The translations under genes and the position numbers were made by a program. A model generated the notes under the pieces. The model searched no databases and had not been told where the DNA came from. It saw nothing but the letters and a program-made list of their open reading frames with translations. 64,000 bases of DNA, from contig CABUIY010000002.1 of assembly GCA_902491765.1 (NCBI GenBank), positions 1 to 64,000 of the forward strand. The letters are read 5' to 3'. The stretch is from an uncultured Collinsella sp. Its GTDB lineage: Bacteria > Actinomycetota > Coriobacteriia > Coriobacteriales > Coriobacteriaceae. Shown here piece after piece: positions 54,501 through 62,048 of the stretch. Numbering within the stretch: position 1 is the stretch's first letter; every line of letters starts with the position of its first letter.

Positions 54501-54638
54501 GGCCGCCCCGTAGCGAGGCCCCGGACCTTTACTCGCTATTTCGGACAGTCCTGGCTCACGACGGAGGCGCCACTGGCGCCTCCTGTTCGTGCGGAACTCA
54601 TATCGAGCAAAGGTCCGGGGCCTCGCTACGGGGCGGCC
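54501..54638 (+). repeat. Long-arm hairpin element 3
   Basis: 35-base arms (54501-54535 with 54604-54638) pair with a single A/C mismatch after 30 perfect pairs. They enclose a 9-bp apical stem GGAGGCGCC-ACT-GGCGCCTCC (54553-54573). There is no T-run. It starts 12 bases after the nrdD stop. Confidence 0.9.
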
Positions 54639-54774
54639 AAGTTGATGTAGCTGAGATACAGCATGCGGTCTGCTCACTCCTCGAAGTTCTTTGCGGAAAT
54701 GAGTTGACTTGCAACAACGCTTTGCTTGCGATGACGGTTGGGCTGCAACACAGTTTTTATTGGACCTTGAACCC

Positions 54775-54780
54775 TATACT
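54775..54780 (+). promoter_or_regulatory. Possible -10 box of nrdG
   Basis: TATACT lies between the two long hairpins of the nrdD-nrdG gap, with no clear -35. If used, element 4 would lie in the nrdG 5' untranslated region. Confidence 0.3.
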
Positions 54781-54816
54781 CGATGTTCGCTTCGTTCATT
54801 GAGTTACCCTTTGCAT

Positions 54817-54900
54817 GAGGCCGGGACATATCGTCCCGCCCGCAGTTTCGCAGGCCGAAGGCCGAGAATGTTTGAGGACGGGATGATATGTCCCGGCCTC
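54817..54900 (+). repeat. Long-arm hairpin element 4
   Basis: Arms 54817-54838 and 54879-54900 pair over 22 positions with one G-T. A small GGCC-GAA-GGCC hairpin is nested inside. It ends only 16 bases before the nrdG start codon, so it could mask or stabilise the ribosome site GGGAG. Confidence 0.85.
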
Positions 54901-54915
54901 CCGGGAGAGTTACCT

Positions 54916-55497
54916 ATGAACTACGCGAACATTAAGTATTTCGACATTGCTGATGGGGAAGGCGTTCGTACTTCTCTGTTTGTGAGCGGGTGCCGTCGTG
55001 GGTGCAAGAATTGCTTTAACTCTGTCGCGTGGGACTTTGCTGCGGGCGAGCCGTTCGATCGTGCCGTCGAGGACAAGATTATCGAGAGCCTCGATCATCC
55101 CTTTATCGATGGCCTGACGATTCTGGGTGGCGAGCCCATGGAGCCCGAGAATCAGGCGGGGCTTGTTGACTTTATCGAACGCGTGCGTGCGGCCTATCCT
55201 GCGGGGTCGGAAAAGACCATTTGGTGCTTTACCGGCGACGTGCTCGAGGAGCTTATGCCGGGTGGCCGTCATCATACCGAGGTGACGGACCGTATCCTGG
55301 CCTGCCTCGACATGTTGGTGGATGGCCCGTTCGTTCAGGATTTGTACGATATCTCGTTGCGCTTTAGGGGCTCGAGCAATCAGCGCGTGATTGATATGAA
55401 CGCCACGCGCGCCCGTGCTGTGCGCGAGGGCGTTGCGCTTTGCGACGCTGTGGAGCTTTGGCGGGACGATCCAGTCTATTCGACCCATACTATGTAG
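54916..55497 (+). CDS. nrdG: Anaerobic ribonucleotide reductase activating protein
   Basis: A 193-residue radical SAM enzyme that generates the glycyl radical on NrdD. The [4Fe-4S] ligands are Cys26, Cys30 and Cys33 in GCRRGCKNC, and the SAM-binding ILGGEPM segment lies near residue 73. Length and motifs are standard. The ATG at 54916 follows GGGAGAG; the longer open frame runs through the hairpin and is not used. Confidence 0.96.
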   Translation: MNYANIKYFDIADGEGVRTSLFVSGCRRGCKNCFNSVAWDFAAGEPFDRAVEDKIIESLDHPFIDGLTILGGEPMEPENQAGLVDFIERVRAAYPAGSEKTIWCFTGDVLEELMPGGRHHTEVTDRILACLDMLVDGPFVQDLYDISLRFRGSSNQRVIDMNATRARAVREGVALCDAVELWRDDPVYSTHTM

Positions 55498-55563
55498 CTT
55501 GTGGCCGATGCCAAAGGGCGTGGTACCATAGCGCGAACGCAAAATCGGAAAAGTGAGGCCCAG

Positions 55564-56121
55564 ATGGTCGATCAGGAAAAAGTCGAGGCCGCCATTAAGC
55601 TGTTGCTTGAGGGCATAGGCGAGGACCCAACTCGTGAGGGCCTGCTGGAGACCCCGGCGCGCGTTGCCCGTATGTATGGTGAGATCGCCGGCGGTATGGA
55701 TCAGAGTGCCGAGGAGCACCTGTCCAAAACCTTTGCCGTCGCTTCGAACGACTTGGTTATTGAGCGCGACATTACGTTTTACTCGCTGTGCGAGCACCAT
55801 CTGCTGCCGTTTTATGGCAAGGCCGCCATTGGTTATATCCCTAACGGTCGGGTGGCCGGGCTTTCCAAGCTCGCCCGCACGGTTGAGGTCTACGCCCGTC
55901 GTCTGCAGCTGCAGGAGCAGTTGTGTGCACAGGTTGCCGACGCTCTCATGGATTATCTCGCTCCCCAGGGAGCGATTGTGCTCATGGAAGCCGAGCATAT
56001 GTGCATGACCATGCGCGGCGTGCAAAAGCCCGGCACCAAGACCGTGACGCTCGCTCGCCGCGGCGTCTTTGAGACTGATCCTGCGCTCGAGGAGCGGTTC
56101 TTTAGGATGCTGGGCCGTTAG
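55564..56121 (+). CDS. folE: GTP cyclohydrolase I
   Basis: A 185-residue zinc enzyme that converts GTP to 7,8-dihydroneopterin triphosphate, the first step of folate synthesis. Zinc ligands lie in CEHHLLPF near residue 75 and at Cys in EHMCM near 148. GIGEDPTREGL near 16 is the family N-terminal motif. The ATG at 55564 is just after GTGAGG. An HD-domain gene starts one base after its stop, then folB. Confidence 0.96.
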   Translation: MVDQEKVEAAIKLLLEGIGEDPTREGLLETPARVARMYGEIAGGMDQSAEEHLSKTFAVASNDLVIERDITFYSLCEHHLLPFYGKAAIGYIPNGRVAGLSKLARTVEVYARRLQLQEQLCAQVADALMDYLAPQGAIVLMEAEHMCMTMRGVQKPGTKTVTLARRGVFETDPALEERFFRMLGR

Positions 56122-56122
56122 C

Positions 56123-56704
56123 ATGAGGGTCGTCAACGACTTTACATCGAAGACCGATGAGGGGACGTCGCGTCGCGGCTTTATGGCTTCGGGCTTGGCT
56201 CCCTTTGGTGCCATGCCTCGCATTGATTACATTTGCGCCAACGGGCTGTTCCGTCGGCACCTGGGCAACATTGCACAGTTGGAATCGGGGCGCATCTTCT
56301 GCCGCCACGGTATTGACCATCTGCTCGATGTTGCTCGCATTATGTGGATCAAGAATCTCGAGGAACAGCTCGAATTTGACCGCGAGGTCGTCTACGCCAC
56401 GGCACTTCTTCACGATATCGGCAAAGATGAACAGTATGAATCGGGTATATCCCATGATGTTGCAAGCGAATGCGTCGCTGATGCGATTCTCGGCGGCATG
56501 CCCGATGACGTGGCGTTTGAGCCGGCCGATGCCGCAGCCATTAAGACGGCCATTCTGGGCCATCGAAAGCTGCGCGTGAACAGCCAACCGCTTGAGCGTC
56601 TGCTCTATGCAGCCGACAAAGCGTCGCGCGCCTGCTTTGCATGCCCCGCGCGCAATGCTTGCAACTGGAGCGATGATAAAAAGAACCTGTCGATTCGCGT
56701 GTAG
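56123..56704 (+). CDS. HD-domain phosphohydrolase in folate operon
   Basis: A 193-residue metal-dependent HD hydrolase. Predicted metal ligands are His62 (RHGIDH), His97-Asp98 (LLHDIG) and an Asp in AADKASR near 169. Four C-terminal cysteines (CFACPARNAC) are an unusual addition and could bind metal. Its position one base after folE and before folB suggests a folate role. One step between these enzymes, dephosphorylation of dihydroneopterin triphosphate, has no other candidate here, so that is my guess. Substrate is otherwise unknown. Confidence 0.82.
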   Translation: MRVVNDFTSKTDEGTSRRGFMASGLAPFGAMPRIDYICANGLFRRHLGNIAQLESGRIFCRHGIDHLLDVARIMWIKNLEEQLEFDREVVYATALLHDIGKDEQYESGISHDVASECVADAILGGMPDDVAFEPADAAAIKTAILGHRKLRVNSQPLERLLYAADKASRACFACPARNACNWSDDKKNLSIRV

Positions 56705-56747
56705 TTAGTTTGCGCGGTCGGGGTTCTAAGCGAAGGAGACGATCGCG

Positions 56748-57233
56748 ATGAGCAACAAGAAACTGCCCGAGAATGCAACCAAGACTGAAGGCGCCGAGCT
56801 CGCCCGCCGTGGAAGGGGCGAAATATCCACCGCAACGGCGGTTCCCCACGTGAGCTATGACGATCTTCGCCATGCCGACCGCATTACTATCGACGGTCTC
56901 GAGGTCTTTGCTAACCACGGCGTATATCCCGAAGAGAACGCGCTGGGCCAGAAGTTCATCGTGTCCTTGGTGCTCTATGCCGACCTGCGTGCAGCGGGGG
57001 AGCACGATAACCTGGACGCCTCGATTGACTACGGCTCGGTGTGCCACGATGTCGATGGCTATCTGCGCGAGCATACGTTTAAGCTCATCGAGGCGGCAGC
57101 CGAGGGTGTGGCCCAGATGCTGTTGCGTCGTTACCCCCTGCTGCTTGGCGTGCACGTTAAGCTCGATAAGCCTTGGGCGCCTGTCGGTCTTCCCTTGGCA
57201 AGCTGCGGTGTCGAGATCGAGCGCGTGCGCTAA
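56748..57233 (+). CDS. folB: Dihydroneopterin aldolase
   Basis: A 161-residue protein whose C-terminal 118 residues match FolB, which splits dihydroneopterin to 6-hydroxymethyl-dihydropterin. Evidence is DRITIDGLEVFANHGVYPEE near 44 and the catalytic Lys region FKLIEAAAEG near 108. About 43 charged N-terminal residues are extra; an internal start would remove them, but GAAGGAG fits the ATG at 56748. No folP or folK gene is in the window. Confidence 0.9.
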   Translation: MSNKKLPENATKTEGAELARRGRGEISTATAVPHVSYDDLRHADRITIDGLEVFANHGVYPEENALGQKFIVSLVLYADLRAAGEHDNLDASIDYGSVCHDVDGYLREHTFKLIEAAAEGVAQMLLRRYPLLLGVHVKLDKPWAPVGLPLASCGVEIERVR

Positions 57234-57239
57234 CCGACT

Positions 57240-58016
57240 CTAGAGCTCGTTGGCGGGCGGTTTTTTGAGCCGCTGCGACAGAGCCCTGTTGTTGGGGCAG
57301 TACGTGTCGAGCAGCGCGTGAAACCGATGATTGTGGCTTGGCTCGAGCAGGTGGACGAGCTCGTGGGCGACAACCATGTCAAGGCACTCGACGGGGTAGG
57401 CGGCAAGTTCTCGTGCGATGCGAATGGCGCCGGTTTTGGGCGTGCATGATCCCCAGCGCGTTTTCATGCTGCGCACGGAAACGCGGGAAACGGCGACACC
57501 CATTGCGATTTCGTATGCGTGCACAATATCGCGCAGCGCCGATGTGACCTCGGACGTATAGAGCTGGTCAATATGGGCTTGGATCTCACTGGGCGTTAGG
57601 CCGTCGAGGATTGCGTGCCGCTTGGTCTGTGGGCCTTCGTCCGATTTATCGGTACCCATAAAACTTGCGAAGGTGGCCTGTTTGGGTCGCGGTGCGGGTG
57701 ATGCAAAGTTGTGATCGAGCGCATCCTGTACCGTGATGGGCTTGCCCCAAAGTGCAATGATGGACGAGGGACTGAGCGGCTCTCGCGCCGTCGCCTGACG
57801 TCGCTCACGCTGGGCAAGTCGGTTGACAATCCAGGCACTGTTGCGCTTTACAAACGCTTCGATGCGCTCGCGGCTGGCGCCGAGCGGTGCACTGGCGTGG
57901 ACCTCACCACTCGATGTGACGCGTAGGTTGAAGTTCTTGACGCGCTTTTTGGTAACTACGACGGGGATGGGCGTCCCATCCGGTCGGGATACGGAAATCG
58001 TAAACTGCTGCGTCAA
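57240..58016 (-). CDS. YgjP/SprT-like zinc metallopeptidase (DUF45)
   Basis: A 258-residue protein with the zinc motif HELVH and a following H-rich SHNHRFHALL, preceded by RWGSCTPKTGAIRIARELA. These are signatures of the YgjP/DUF45 metallopeptidase family, whose substrates are unknown. The N-terminal half has the VKNFNLRV-type segment. I place the start at a TTG (58016) with GAAGGA eight bases upstream; an ATG at 58049 adds 11 residues but lies in the terminator hairpin region. It converges with folB, with six bases between the stops. Confidence 0.83.
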   Translation of the reverse strand: MTQQFTISVSRPDGTPIPVVVTKKRVKNFNLRVTSSGEVHASAPLGASRERIEAFVKRNSAWIVNRLAQRERRQATAREPLSPSSIIALWGKPITVQDALDHNFASPAPRPKQATFASFMGTDKSDEGPQTKRHAILDGLTPSEIQAHIDQLYTSEVTSALRDIVHAYEIAMGVAVSRVSVRSMKTRWGSCTPKTGAIRIARELAAYPVECLDMVVAHELVHLLEPSHNHRFHALLDTYCPNNRALSQRLKKPPANEL

Positions 58017-58039
58017 AAGCGGTCCTTCAGATTGGGGAC

Positions 58040-58073
58040 GGGCCGGCATGTCGACCGTTCGGCATGCCGGCCC
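58040..58073 (-). terminator. Hairpin after the dipeptidase gene
   Basis: GGGCCGGCATG (58040-58050) pairs perfectly with CATGCCGGCCC (58063-58073) over 11 bp with a 12-base loop. It follows the dipeptidase stop on the reverse strand and has no T-run. Confidence 0.65.
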
Positions 58074-58090
58074 GCTCAAGGGATGTGAAA

Positions 58091-59104
58091 TTAATAACGC
58101 TCGAAGAAGGCAAGCGCGTTGTCGCTGCAGAGCTTTTGCATCACGGTCTTGCCAAAATGCTTGGAAAGCATGTTCTGGAACTCGGGCATCTTGCTGGCAT
58201 CGGAGAGGAAAGCGGGCACAGTGGCGCCGTCCCAGTCGCCGCCGAGCGCGATGACGTCCTCGCCGCCCAGGTCGAGCCAGTGCTCGATATGTGCCGCCAG
58301 CTGGTCGAAGGTGACGTCTGCGGCGGTCTTGTCGGTTGCGTCGTTGGAAAGGAACTCGCTGCAGTAGTTGAGGCCGACGATGCCACCCATGTCGCGAATG
58401 GTACGGAACTGGTCGTCGGTAAGGTTGCGTTTGGCGCCGCAAACCGCACGGGAGTTGGAGTGGCTGGCGACGAAGGGACGCGTGGCGCGGGCGGCGACCT
58501 CGTCAAAGCACTCATCGTTGAGGTGGGAGACGTCGAGTACCATGCCGGCGCGCTCCATCTGCGTAAGTGCCTCGATGCCGGCGGCGGTGAGGCCGGCGTG
58601 GGTGTCGTGGCCGCTCGCGAGCGGTCCCTGCGCGTTCCAGCTGAGTGATGACATGAGTACGCCCAGGCTCTTGAGCACTTCGATCAGCGCGGGGTCCTCG
58701 GCAAAGAACGTGGCGTTTTCGATGGTGTGGATGCAGGCGACCTTGCCGTCCTTGAGCGCGGGGCGAATGTCTGCGGCGCTGCGCACGTTGACCATACGGT
58801 CGTGGTTGAGCATTGCCTGGCCGCTCATATGCGCCATGATCTGCGCCTGGAAGCGCGCGGCGTGGGCGGTGGGAATCTCGTCGGGGACAAACGTGGCGAA
58901 GCACTGTGCCCACGGCGTGTTGCCGATCTTTGCGAGCGAGATGGCACAGGCGTTACCCTCGATGAGGTCGAAATCTTGCGGATGCGTTTCGTCGCCGGGG
59001 AAATAACCGTCGGTGCCGGCGGTAAAGCGCAGGTCGAGATCGAGCGTGGCCCAGCCGATTCGGTCGGCGGTGTCGCAGTGTAGGTCAAATACGGGATATG
59101 CCAT
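58091..59104 (-). CDS. M19 (renal-type) dipeptidase
   Basis: A 337-residue zinc dipeptidase of family M19. HxD ligands are in DLHCDT (His9, Asp11). IHTIENA near residue 125 carries the bridging Glu, and further ligands lie in LDVSHLND and VASHSNSRAV. The GLNYCSEFL segment and the C-terminal GGDWDGA also match. It probably recycles dipeptides, which fits the peptide importers in this window. No signal peptide is seen. The ATG at 59104 follows GGAGGAACC. Confidence 0.92.
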   Translation of the reverse strand: MAYPVFDLHCDTADRIGWATLDLDLRFTAGTDGYFPGDETHPQDFDLIEGNACAISLAKIGNTPWAQCFATFVPDEIPTAHAARFQAQIMAHMSGQAMLNHDRMVNVRSAADIRPALKDGKVACIHTIENATFFAEDPALIEVLKSLGVLMSSLSWNAQGPLASGHDTHAGLTAAGIEALTQMERAGMVLDVSHLNDECFDEVAARATRPFVASHSNSRAVCGAKRNLTDDQFRTIRDMGGIVGLNYCSEFLSNDATDKTAADVTFDQLAAHIEHWLDLGGEDVIALGGDWDGATVPAFLSDASKMPEFQNMLSKHFGKTVMQKLCSDNALAFFERY

Positions 59105-59160
59105 GGTTCCTCCGGTTGCAGCGTTTCTTTGCAAACTGTCATTGAATTGTATGACTAGGG

Positions 59161-59166
59161 TATAGT
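59161..59166 (+). promoter_or_regulatory. Possible -10 box of the FKBP gene
   Basis: TATAGT lies 58 bases before the FKBP start codon, in the gap between divergent genes. The -35 region is weak. Confidence 0.4.
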
Positions 59167-59224
59167 TAGCGCCATATGTTCACGGCGGCCCGCGTTGTGC
59201 GCCGCCCTTATCACGGAGGTTACC

Positions 59225-59653
59225 ATGTCCAACCAGGGCAAGAAGGTCAAGACCTATTATCGCGGCACGCTCGATGACGGCACGCAGTTCGATAGCTCCT
59301 ACGATCGCGGCGAGCCGCTGGAGTTCACCTGCGGCGCCGGTCAGATGATCAAGGGCTTCGACGCCGCTGTTGTCGACATGCAGGTGGGCGAGAAGAAGAC
59401 CGTGCACATTCCTGCTGCCGATGCCTACGGCGAGCACAATCCCGAGATGGTTATTACCTTCCCGGCCGAACAGGTTCCCAACATCGAGCAGATCGAGAAG
59501 GGCATGAAGCTTTTCCTGTCCACGCCGAGCGGTATGCCCGTTCCCGCCGTGGTCATCGACGTAACGCCCGAGGCTGTGACGCTCGACGCCAACCACGAGC
59601 TGGCCGGCAAGGACCTCAACTTTGATATCGAGCTCGTCGAGGTCGAGGGTTAG
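59225..59653 (+). CDS. SlyD-like FKBP peptidyl-prolyl isomerase
   Basis: A 142-residue FKBP-fold isomerase with an insert-in-flap domain, as in SlyD. Matches are YRGTLDDGTQFDSS at 15-28, GAGQMIKGFD at 41-50, VGEKKTVHIPAADAYGEHNP, and NHELAGKDLNFDIEL at the end. It speeds proline isomerisation and acts as a chaperone. The His-rich nickel-binding tail of E. coli SlyD is absent. The ATG at 59225 follows GGAGG. It is three bases upstream of a UreE-like gene, an interesting pairing because SlyD and UreE both take part in nickel handling. Confidence 0.9.
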   Translation: MSNQGKKVKTYYRGTLDDGTQFDSSYDRGEPLEFTCGAGQMIKGFDAAVVDMQVGEKKTVHIPAADAYGEHNPEMVITFPAEQVPNIEQIEKGMKLFLSTPSGMPVPAVVIDVTPEAVTLDANHELAGKDLNFDIELVEVEG

Positions 59654-59656
59654 AGT

Positions 59657-60235
59657 ATGCCTGAACGCTTGGTTTCGACGACATGCTTGGGAAATCTCAA
59701 CGATCCGTCCTATGAACTTCTGCTTCGCCGGAAGCTGGGCGGCGTCTTTGAAGTTGACGATCTGCTGCTCGATTGGGACCAGGCTGATGTATGCGCGTTT
59801 GTGGGCGTGACGGAGCTGGGGCGCACGGTCGATGTTCGGCTGGATACTGCCGACGGCGGTCGTCTTGTCGACGGCGACGTGCTCGCCGTCGACCACACGG
59901 GTGCGGTACCCGTGGCGGTTGTCGTGCGCCTGCGCAGCGCCGAGGTTTATTTGGTCGAAGTTGACCGCATGGACCCGATTGCGCTCGCGCATGCGTGCTG
60001 GGAGATCGGCAATATGCATGCGCCGCTTTTCCGAGGCGATTCGGACGAGCATACCGTGCGCATGTATACGCCGGTGCAGCCTGTTTTGGGCCGCATGCTC
60101 CGGGGCGTCGAGGGCGTTCGGCTCTCGAGGGTTATCCGTGAACTCGATTCGGACCGGCGCTTTGCGTCGAGTGCGGCGGATGCCGTTGTGAGTATGGCTC
60201 CAGACTTTACGATCGTAAAGAAGGCGCGCGGTTAA
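59657..60235 (+). CDS. UreE-like protein lacking the conserved metal His
   Basis: A 192-residue protein that resembles UreE urease nickel chaperones in order of segments. These are DVRLDTADGGRLVDGDVL, then DPIALAHACWEIGNMHAPL (compare ACYHLGNRHVPL in UreE), then QPVLGRMLRG (compare DHVLDDMLRQ). The His of DHVL, which binds nickel in UreE, is replaced here; residues 141-142 read QP. The His-rich tail is missing too, while His121 of GNMH is kept. No urease gene is in the window. It may deliver another metal or serve another enzyme. Function is unproven. Confidence 0.7.
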   Translation: MPERLVSTTCLGNLNDPSYELLLRRKLGGVFEVDDLLLDWDQADVCAFVGVTELGRTVDVRLDTADGGRLVDGDVLAVDHTGAVPVAVVVRLRSAEVYLVEVDRMDPIALAHACWEIGNMHAPLFRGDSDEHTVRMYTPVQPVLGRMLRGVEGVRLSRVIRELDSDRRFASSAADAVVSMAPDFTIVKKARG

Positions 60236-60248
60236 CGTGCGTATAAGT

Positions 60249-60290
60249 AAGACGGACTTTGAGAGGCAACTATTCAAAGTCCGTCTTTCT
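60249..60290 (+). terminator. Terminator after the UreE-like gene
   Basis: A perfect 14-bp stem (AAGACGGACTTTGA with TCAAAGTCCGTCTT, 11-base loop) is followed by TCTG. It lies 13 bases after the stop. Confidence 0.85.
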
Positions 60291-60318
60291 GTTGATGAGA
60301 TGCTGTGGGGGAAAGCAT

Positions 60319-61116
60319 ATGGGTCTTGAGGGAATCAAGCTGATTGCATGCGATTTGGACGGCACATTGCTGCATCCGGGGGAGCACGAGCCGCGTTCCG
60401 AGGCCTTTGAGCTCATCGATGAACTGCATCGTCGCGGTATCGTGTTTATGCCGGCGAGCGGCCGTCAATATGCGAGCTTGCGCTACCTGTTTGCCCCGGT
60501 GGCCGATGAGCTCGCCTATGTATGCGAAAACGGAGCCCTGGTGATGAGCGAGGGGCGTGCCGTTGTCAAGCGTTCCATGGAGCGTAGCCTTGCTATGGAT
60601 ATCGCGAATGCCGTGGTTGCGTATCCCCATGCCGACGTGACCCTTTCATGTGAGGGACACCTCTACACCATGAGCGGCAACGATGCATTCGTCGATCATT
60701 TGCGCTATGAGGTCCACTGCGATGTGGCGGTGGTCGACCGCCCCGAGGACATCGACGAGGACGTCATTAAGATTGCCTTCCAGACGCCCGAGGTGGATCA
60801 GCCGGCGGCCCTGGAGTATTTCGAGCGCCTCTTTAGCGACCGTGTTGACGTGATGACGTCGGGAACCGAATGGACGGACTTTATCGGTTTCGGTTCGGGC
60901 AAGGGCTCCGCGCTTGCCGATTACGGTCGTGCCCTGGGTATTTCGCCCGATGAGATGATGGCGTTTGGCGATAACGAAAACGATCGCGACATGCTCAACG
61001 TCGTGGGCCATCCCTATCTGATGGAGAGCTGCAACCCCTCTATGCGTGGCATTAACGACCGCGTCCGCTACGTGCGCACGGTCGAAGAAGAGCTGCGTCG
61101 TCTACTTGCTGAGTAG
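60319..61116 (+). CDS. Cof-type HAD sugar phosphatase
   Basis: A 265-residue HAD hydrolase of the Cof/YidA (IIB) type. The nucleophile Asp12 and Asp14 lie in CDLDGTLL. Motif II is PASGRQ near 48, and motif IV is FGDNENDRDML near 217. Such enzymes dephosphorylate sugar phosphates or flavin-related compounds. The specific substrate is unknown. The ATG at 60319 follows GGGGGAAA. Its TAG stop is the first base triplet of long-arm element 5. Confidence 0.88.
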   Translation: MGLEGIKLIACDLDGTLLHPGEHEPRSEAFELIDELHRRGIVFMPASGRQYASLRYLFAPVADELAYVCENGALVMSEGRAVVKRSMERSLAMDIANAVVAYPHADVTLSCEGHLYTMSGNDAFVDHLRYEVHCDVAVVDRPEDIDEDVIKIAFQTPEVDQPAALEYFERLFSDRVDVMTSGTEWTDFIGFGSGKGSALADYGRALGISPDEMMAFGDNENDRDMLNVVGHPYLMESCNPSMRGINDRVRYVRTVEEELRRLLAE

Positions 61117-61196
61117 ACATTTGGGACATGTCTAGAAATCTACTTTTTGCTGCAAAGTGCGGAAAGGTGGATTTTAAGGCATGTCCCGAACATCTA
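61114..61196 (+). repeat. Long-arm hairpin element 5 (stop codon to stop codon)
   Basis: An 83-base imperfect inverted repeat. TAGACATTTGGGACATG (61114-61130) pairs with CATGTCCCGAACATCTA (61180-61196), then an inner stem of mostly A-T and G-T pairs runs to 61148. Its two ends are the stop codons of the HAD and Fur genes, which converge here. It is less perfect than elements 1-4 and could be a bidirectional terminator. Confidence 0.75.
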
Positions 61197-61574
61197 CCGG
61201 CAGTCGGGGCAGAGACCCTCGAAGATGGTGTAGTGCGACGTGACGTGCCAGCCGATTTGCTCGGACGCCTTGGCGTCGAGCTGGGCATCGAAGGGGAGCG
61301 GTACGTCGATGACGCGGCTGCACGAGGTGCAGATGATATGCGCATGCGGCTCGATCGTGCGATCGAAGCGGCTGCCGCCCGGCGTCTTGATGGAGAGGAT
61401 TTCGCCTGCGTCGGCCAGGAGATTGAGATTGCGGTAGACCGTACCGCGGCTGATTTTGTCATCCTGCGCGCGCACGACGTTGTAGATTTCGTCGGCGGTG
61501 GGATGGTTATAGCTTTGGCGCACGGCGTCAAGAACCAGCTTTCGCTGCCTGGTATTCCTTCTTTGCATCGCCAT
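61194..61574 (-). CDS. Fur-family metal/peroxide regulator
   Basis: A 126-residue DNA-binding repressor. The winged helix includes HPTADEIYNVV and ISRGTVYRNLNLL. Two structural zinc pairs are present: Cys82/Cys85 (CTSC) and Cys122/Cys125 (CPDC). The HAHIIC segment carries regulatory ligands. It is short, and the RFDRTIEPHAHI region resembles PerR-type members more than Fur, so peroxide sensing is possible in this anaerobe. GAGGCG precedes the ATG at 61574; a second ATG is two codons inside. Confidence 0.9.
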   Translation of the reverse strand: MAMQRRNTRQRKLVLDAVRQSYNHPTADEIYNVVRAQDDKISRGTVYRNLNLLADAGEILSIKTPGGSRFDRTIEPHAHIICTSCSRVIDVPLPFDAQLDAKASEQIGWHVTSHYTIFEGLCPDCR

Positions 61575-61610
61575 GCGCCTCGCCTCTTTTCTATTAACGG
61601 TCGTAGGTAA

Positions 61611-61639
61611 ATGATACCGTATTTAGCACACAATACTAA
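61611..61639 (-). promoter_or_regulatory. Promoter of the Fur-family gene
   Basis: On the reverse strand TTAGTA (61639-61634) and TATCAT (61616-61611) are 17 bases apart in a short A/T-rich stretch. A TTAG...CTAA dyad overlaps it and may be a self-operator. Confidence 0.45.
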
Positions 61640-62046
61640 TAATGAGGACTGAAACCGTCTTCATTGGCAAGTGGGGCTCGGGCCTGGGCGTCTACGAGGC
61701 GAAAACGCGTTCCCATGCGCTCGTAGGAGGCATGAAGCGCCTCGAGATGAGATAGGACGTTTGCCGGAGCTCCCTGTATCTCCATCTCGACTGAGCCGTC
61801 TTCCATGTTACGCACCCAGCCGGTGAGTGCGCGTGCCTGTGCGAGGTTGGTGTTGGTAAAGCGAAAACCAACGCCTTGGACTTGCCCCGCCCAGCGCAGG
61901 AAATAGCGCAGGGGAGTGTCTAGAGTGGCCTCGTCGCTTGCGAGTACGGTAAGCCTGCGGTGCAGCTCGAGCTCGACGTTTGATGGTTTTTGAGGCTCTC
62001 GACTGCCGCCGGTGACGCTGGAGAAGAACGTATCGAAGAGGCCCAT
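61636..62046 (-). CDS. Acylphosphatase-domain protein
   Basis: A 136-residue protein. The C-terminal 88 residues form an acylphosphatase fold, with catalytic Arg in GQVQGVGFRF and catalytic Asn in GWVRNMEDGSV. It hydrolyses acyl phosphates such as 1,3-bisphosphoglycerate in vitro. About 45 N-terminal residues (MGLFDTFFSS and a charged stretch) are extra compared with the usual 90-residue enzyme. It starts two bases after the stop of the oxidoreductase gene, so the two are co-transcribed. The longer frame upstream overlaps that gene and is not used. Confidence 0.87.
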   Translation of the reverse strand: MGLFDTFFSSVTGGSREPQKPSNVELELHRRLTVLASDEATLDTPLRYFLRWAGQVQGVGFRFTNTNLAQARALTGWVRNMEDGSVEMEIQGAPANVLSHLEALHASYERMGTRFRLVDAQARAPLANEDGFSPHY

Positions 62047-62048
62047 CG

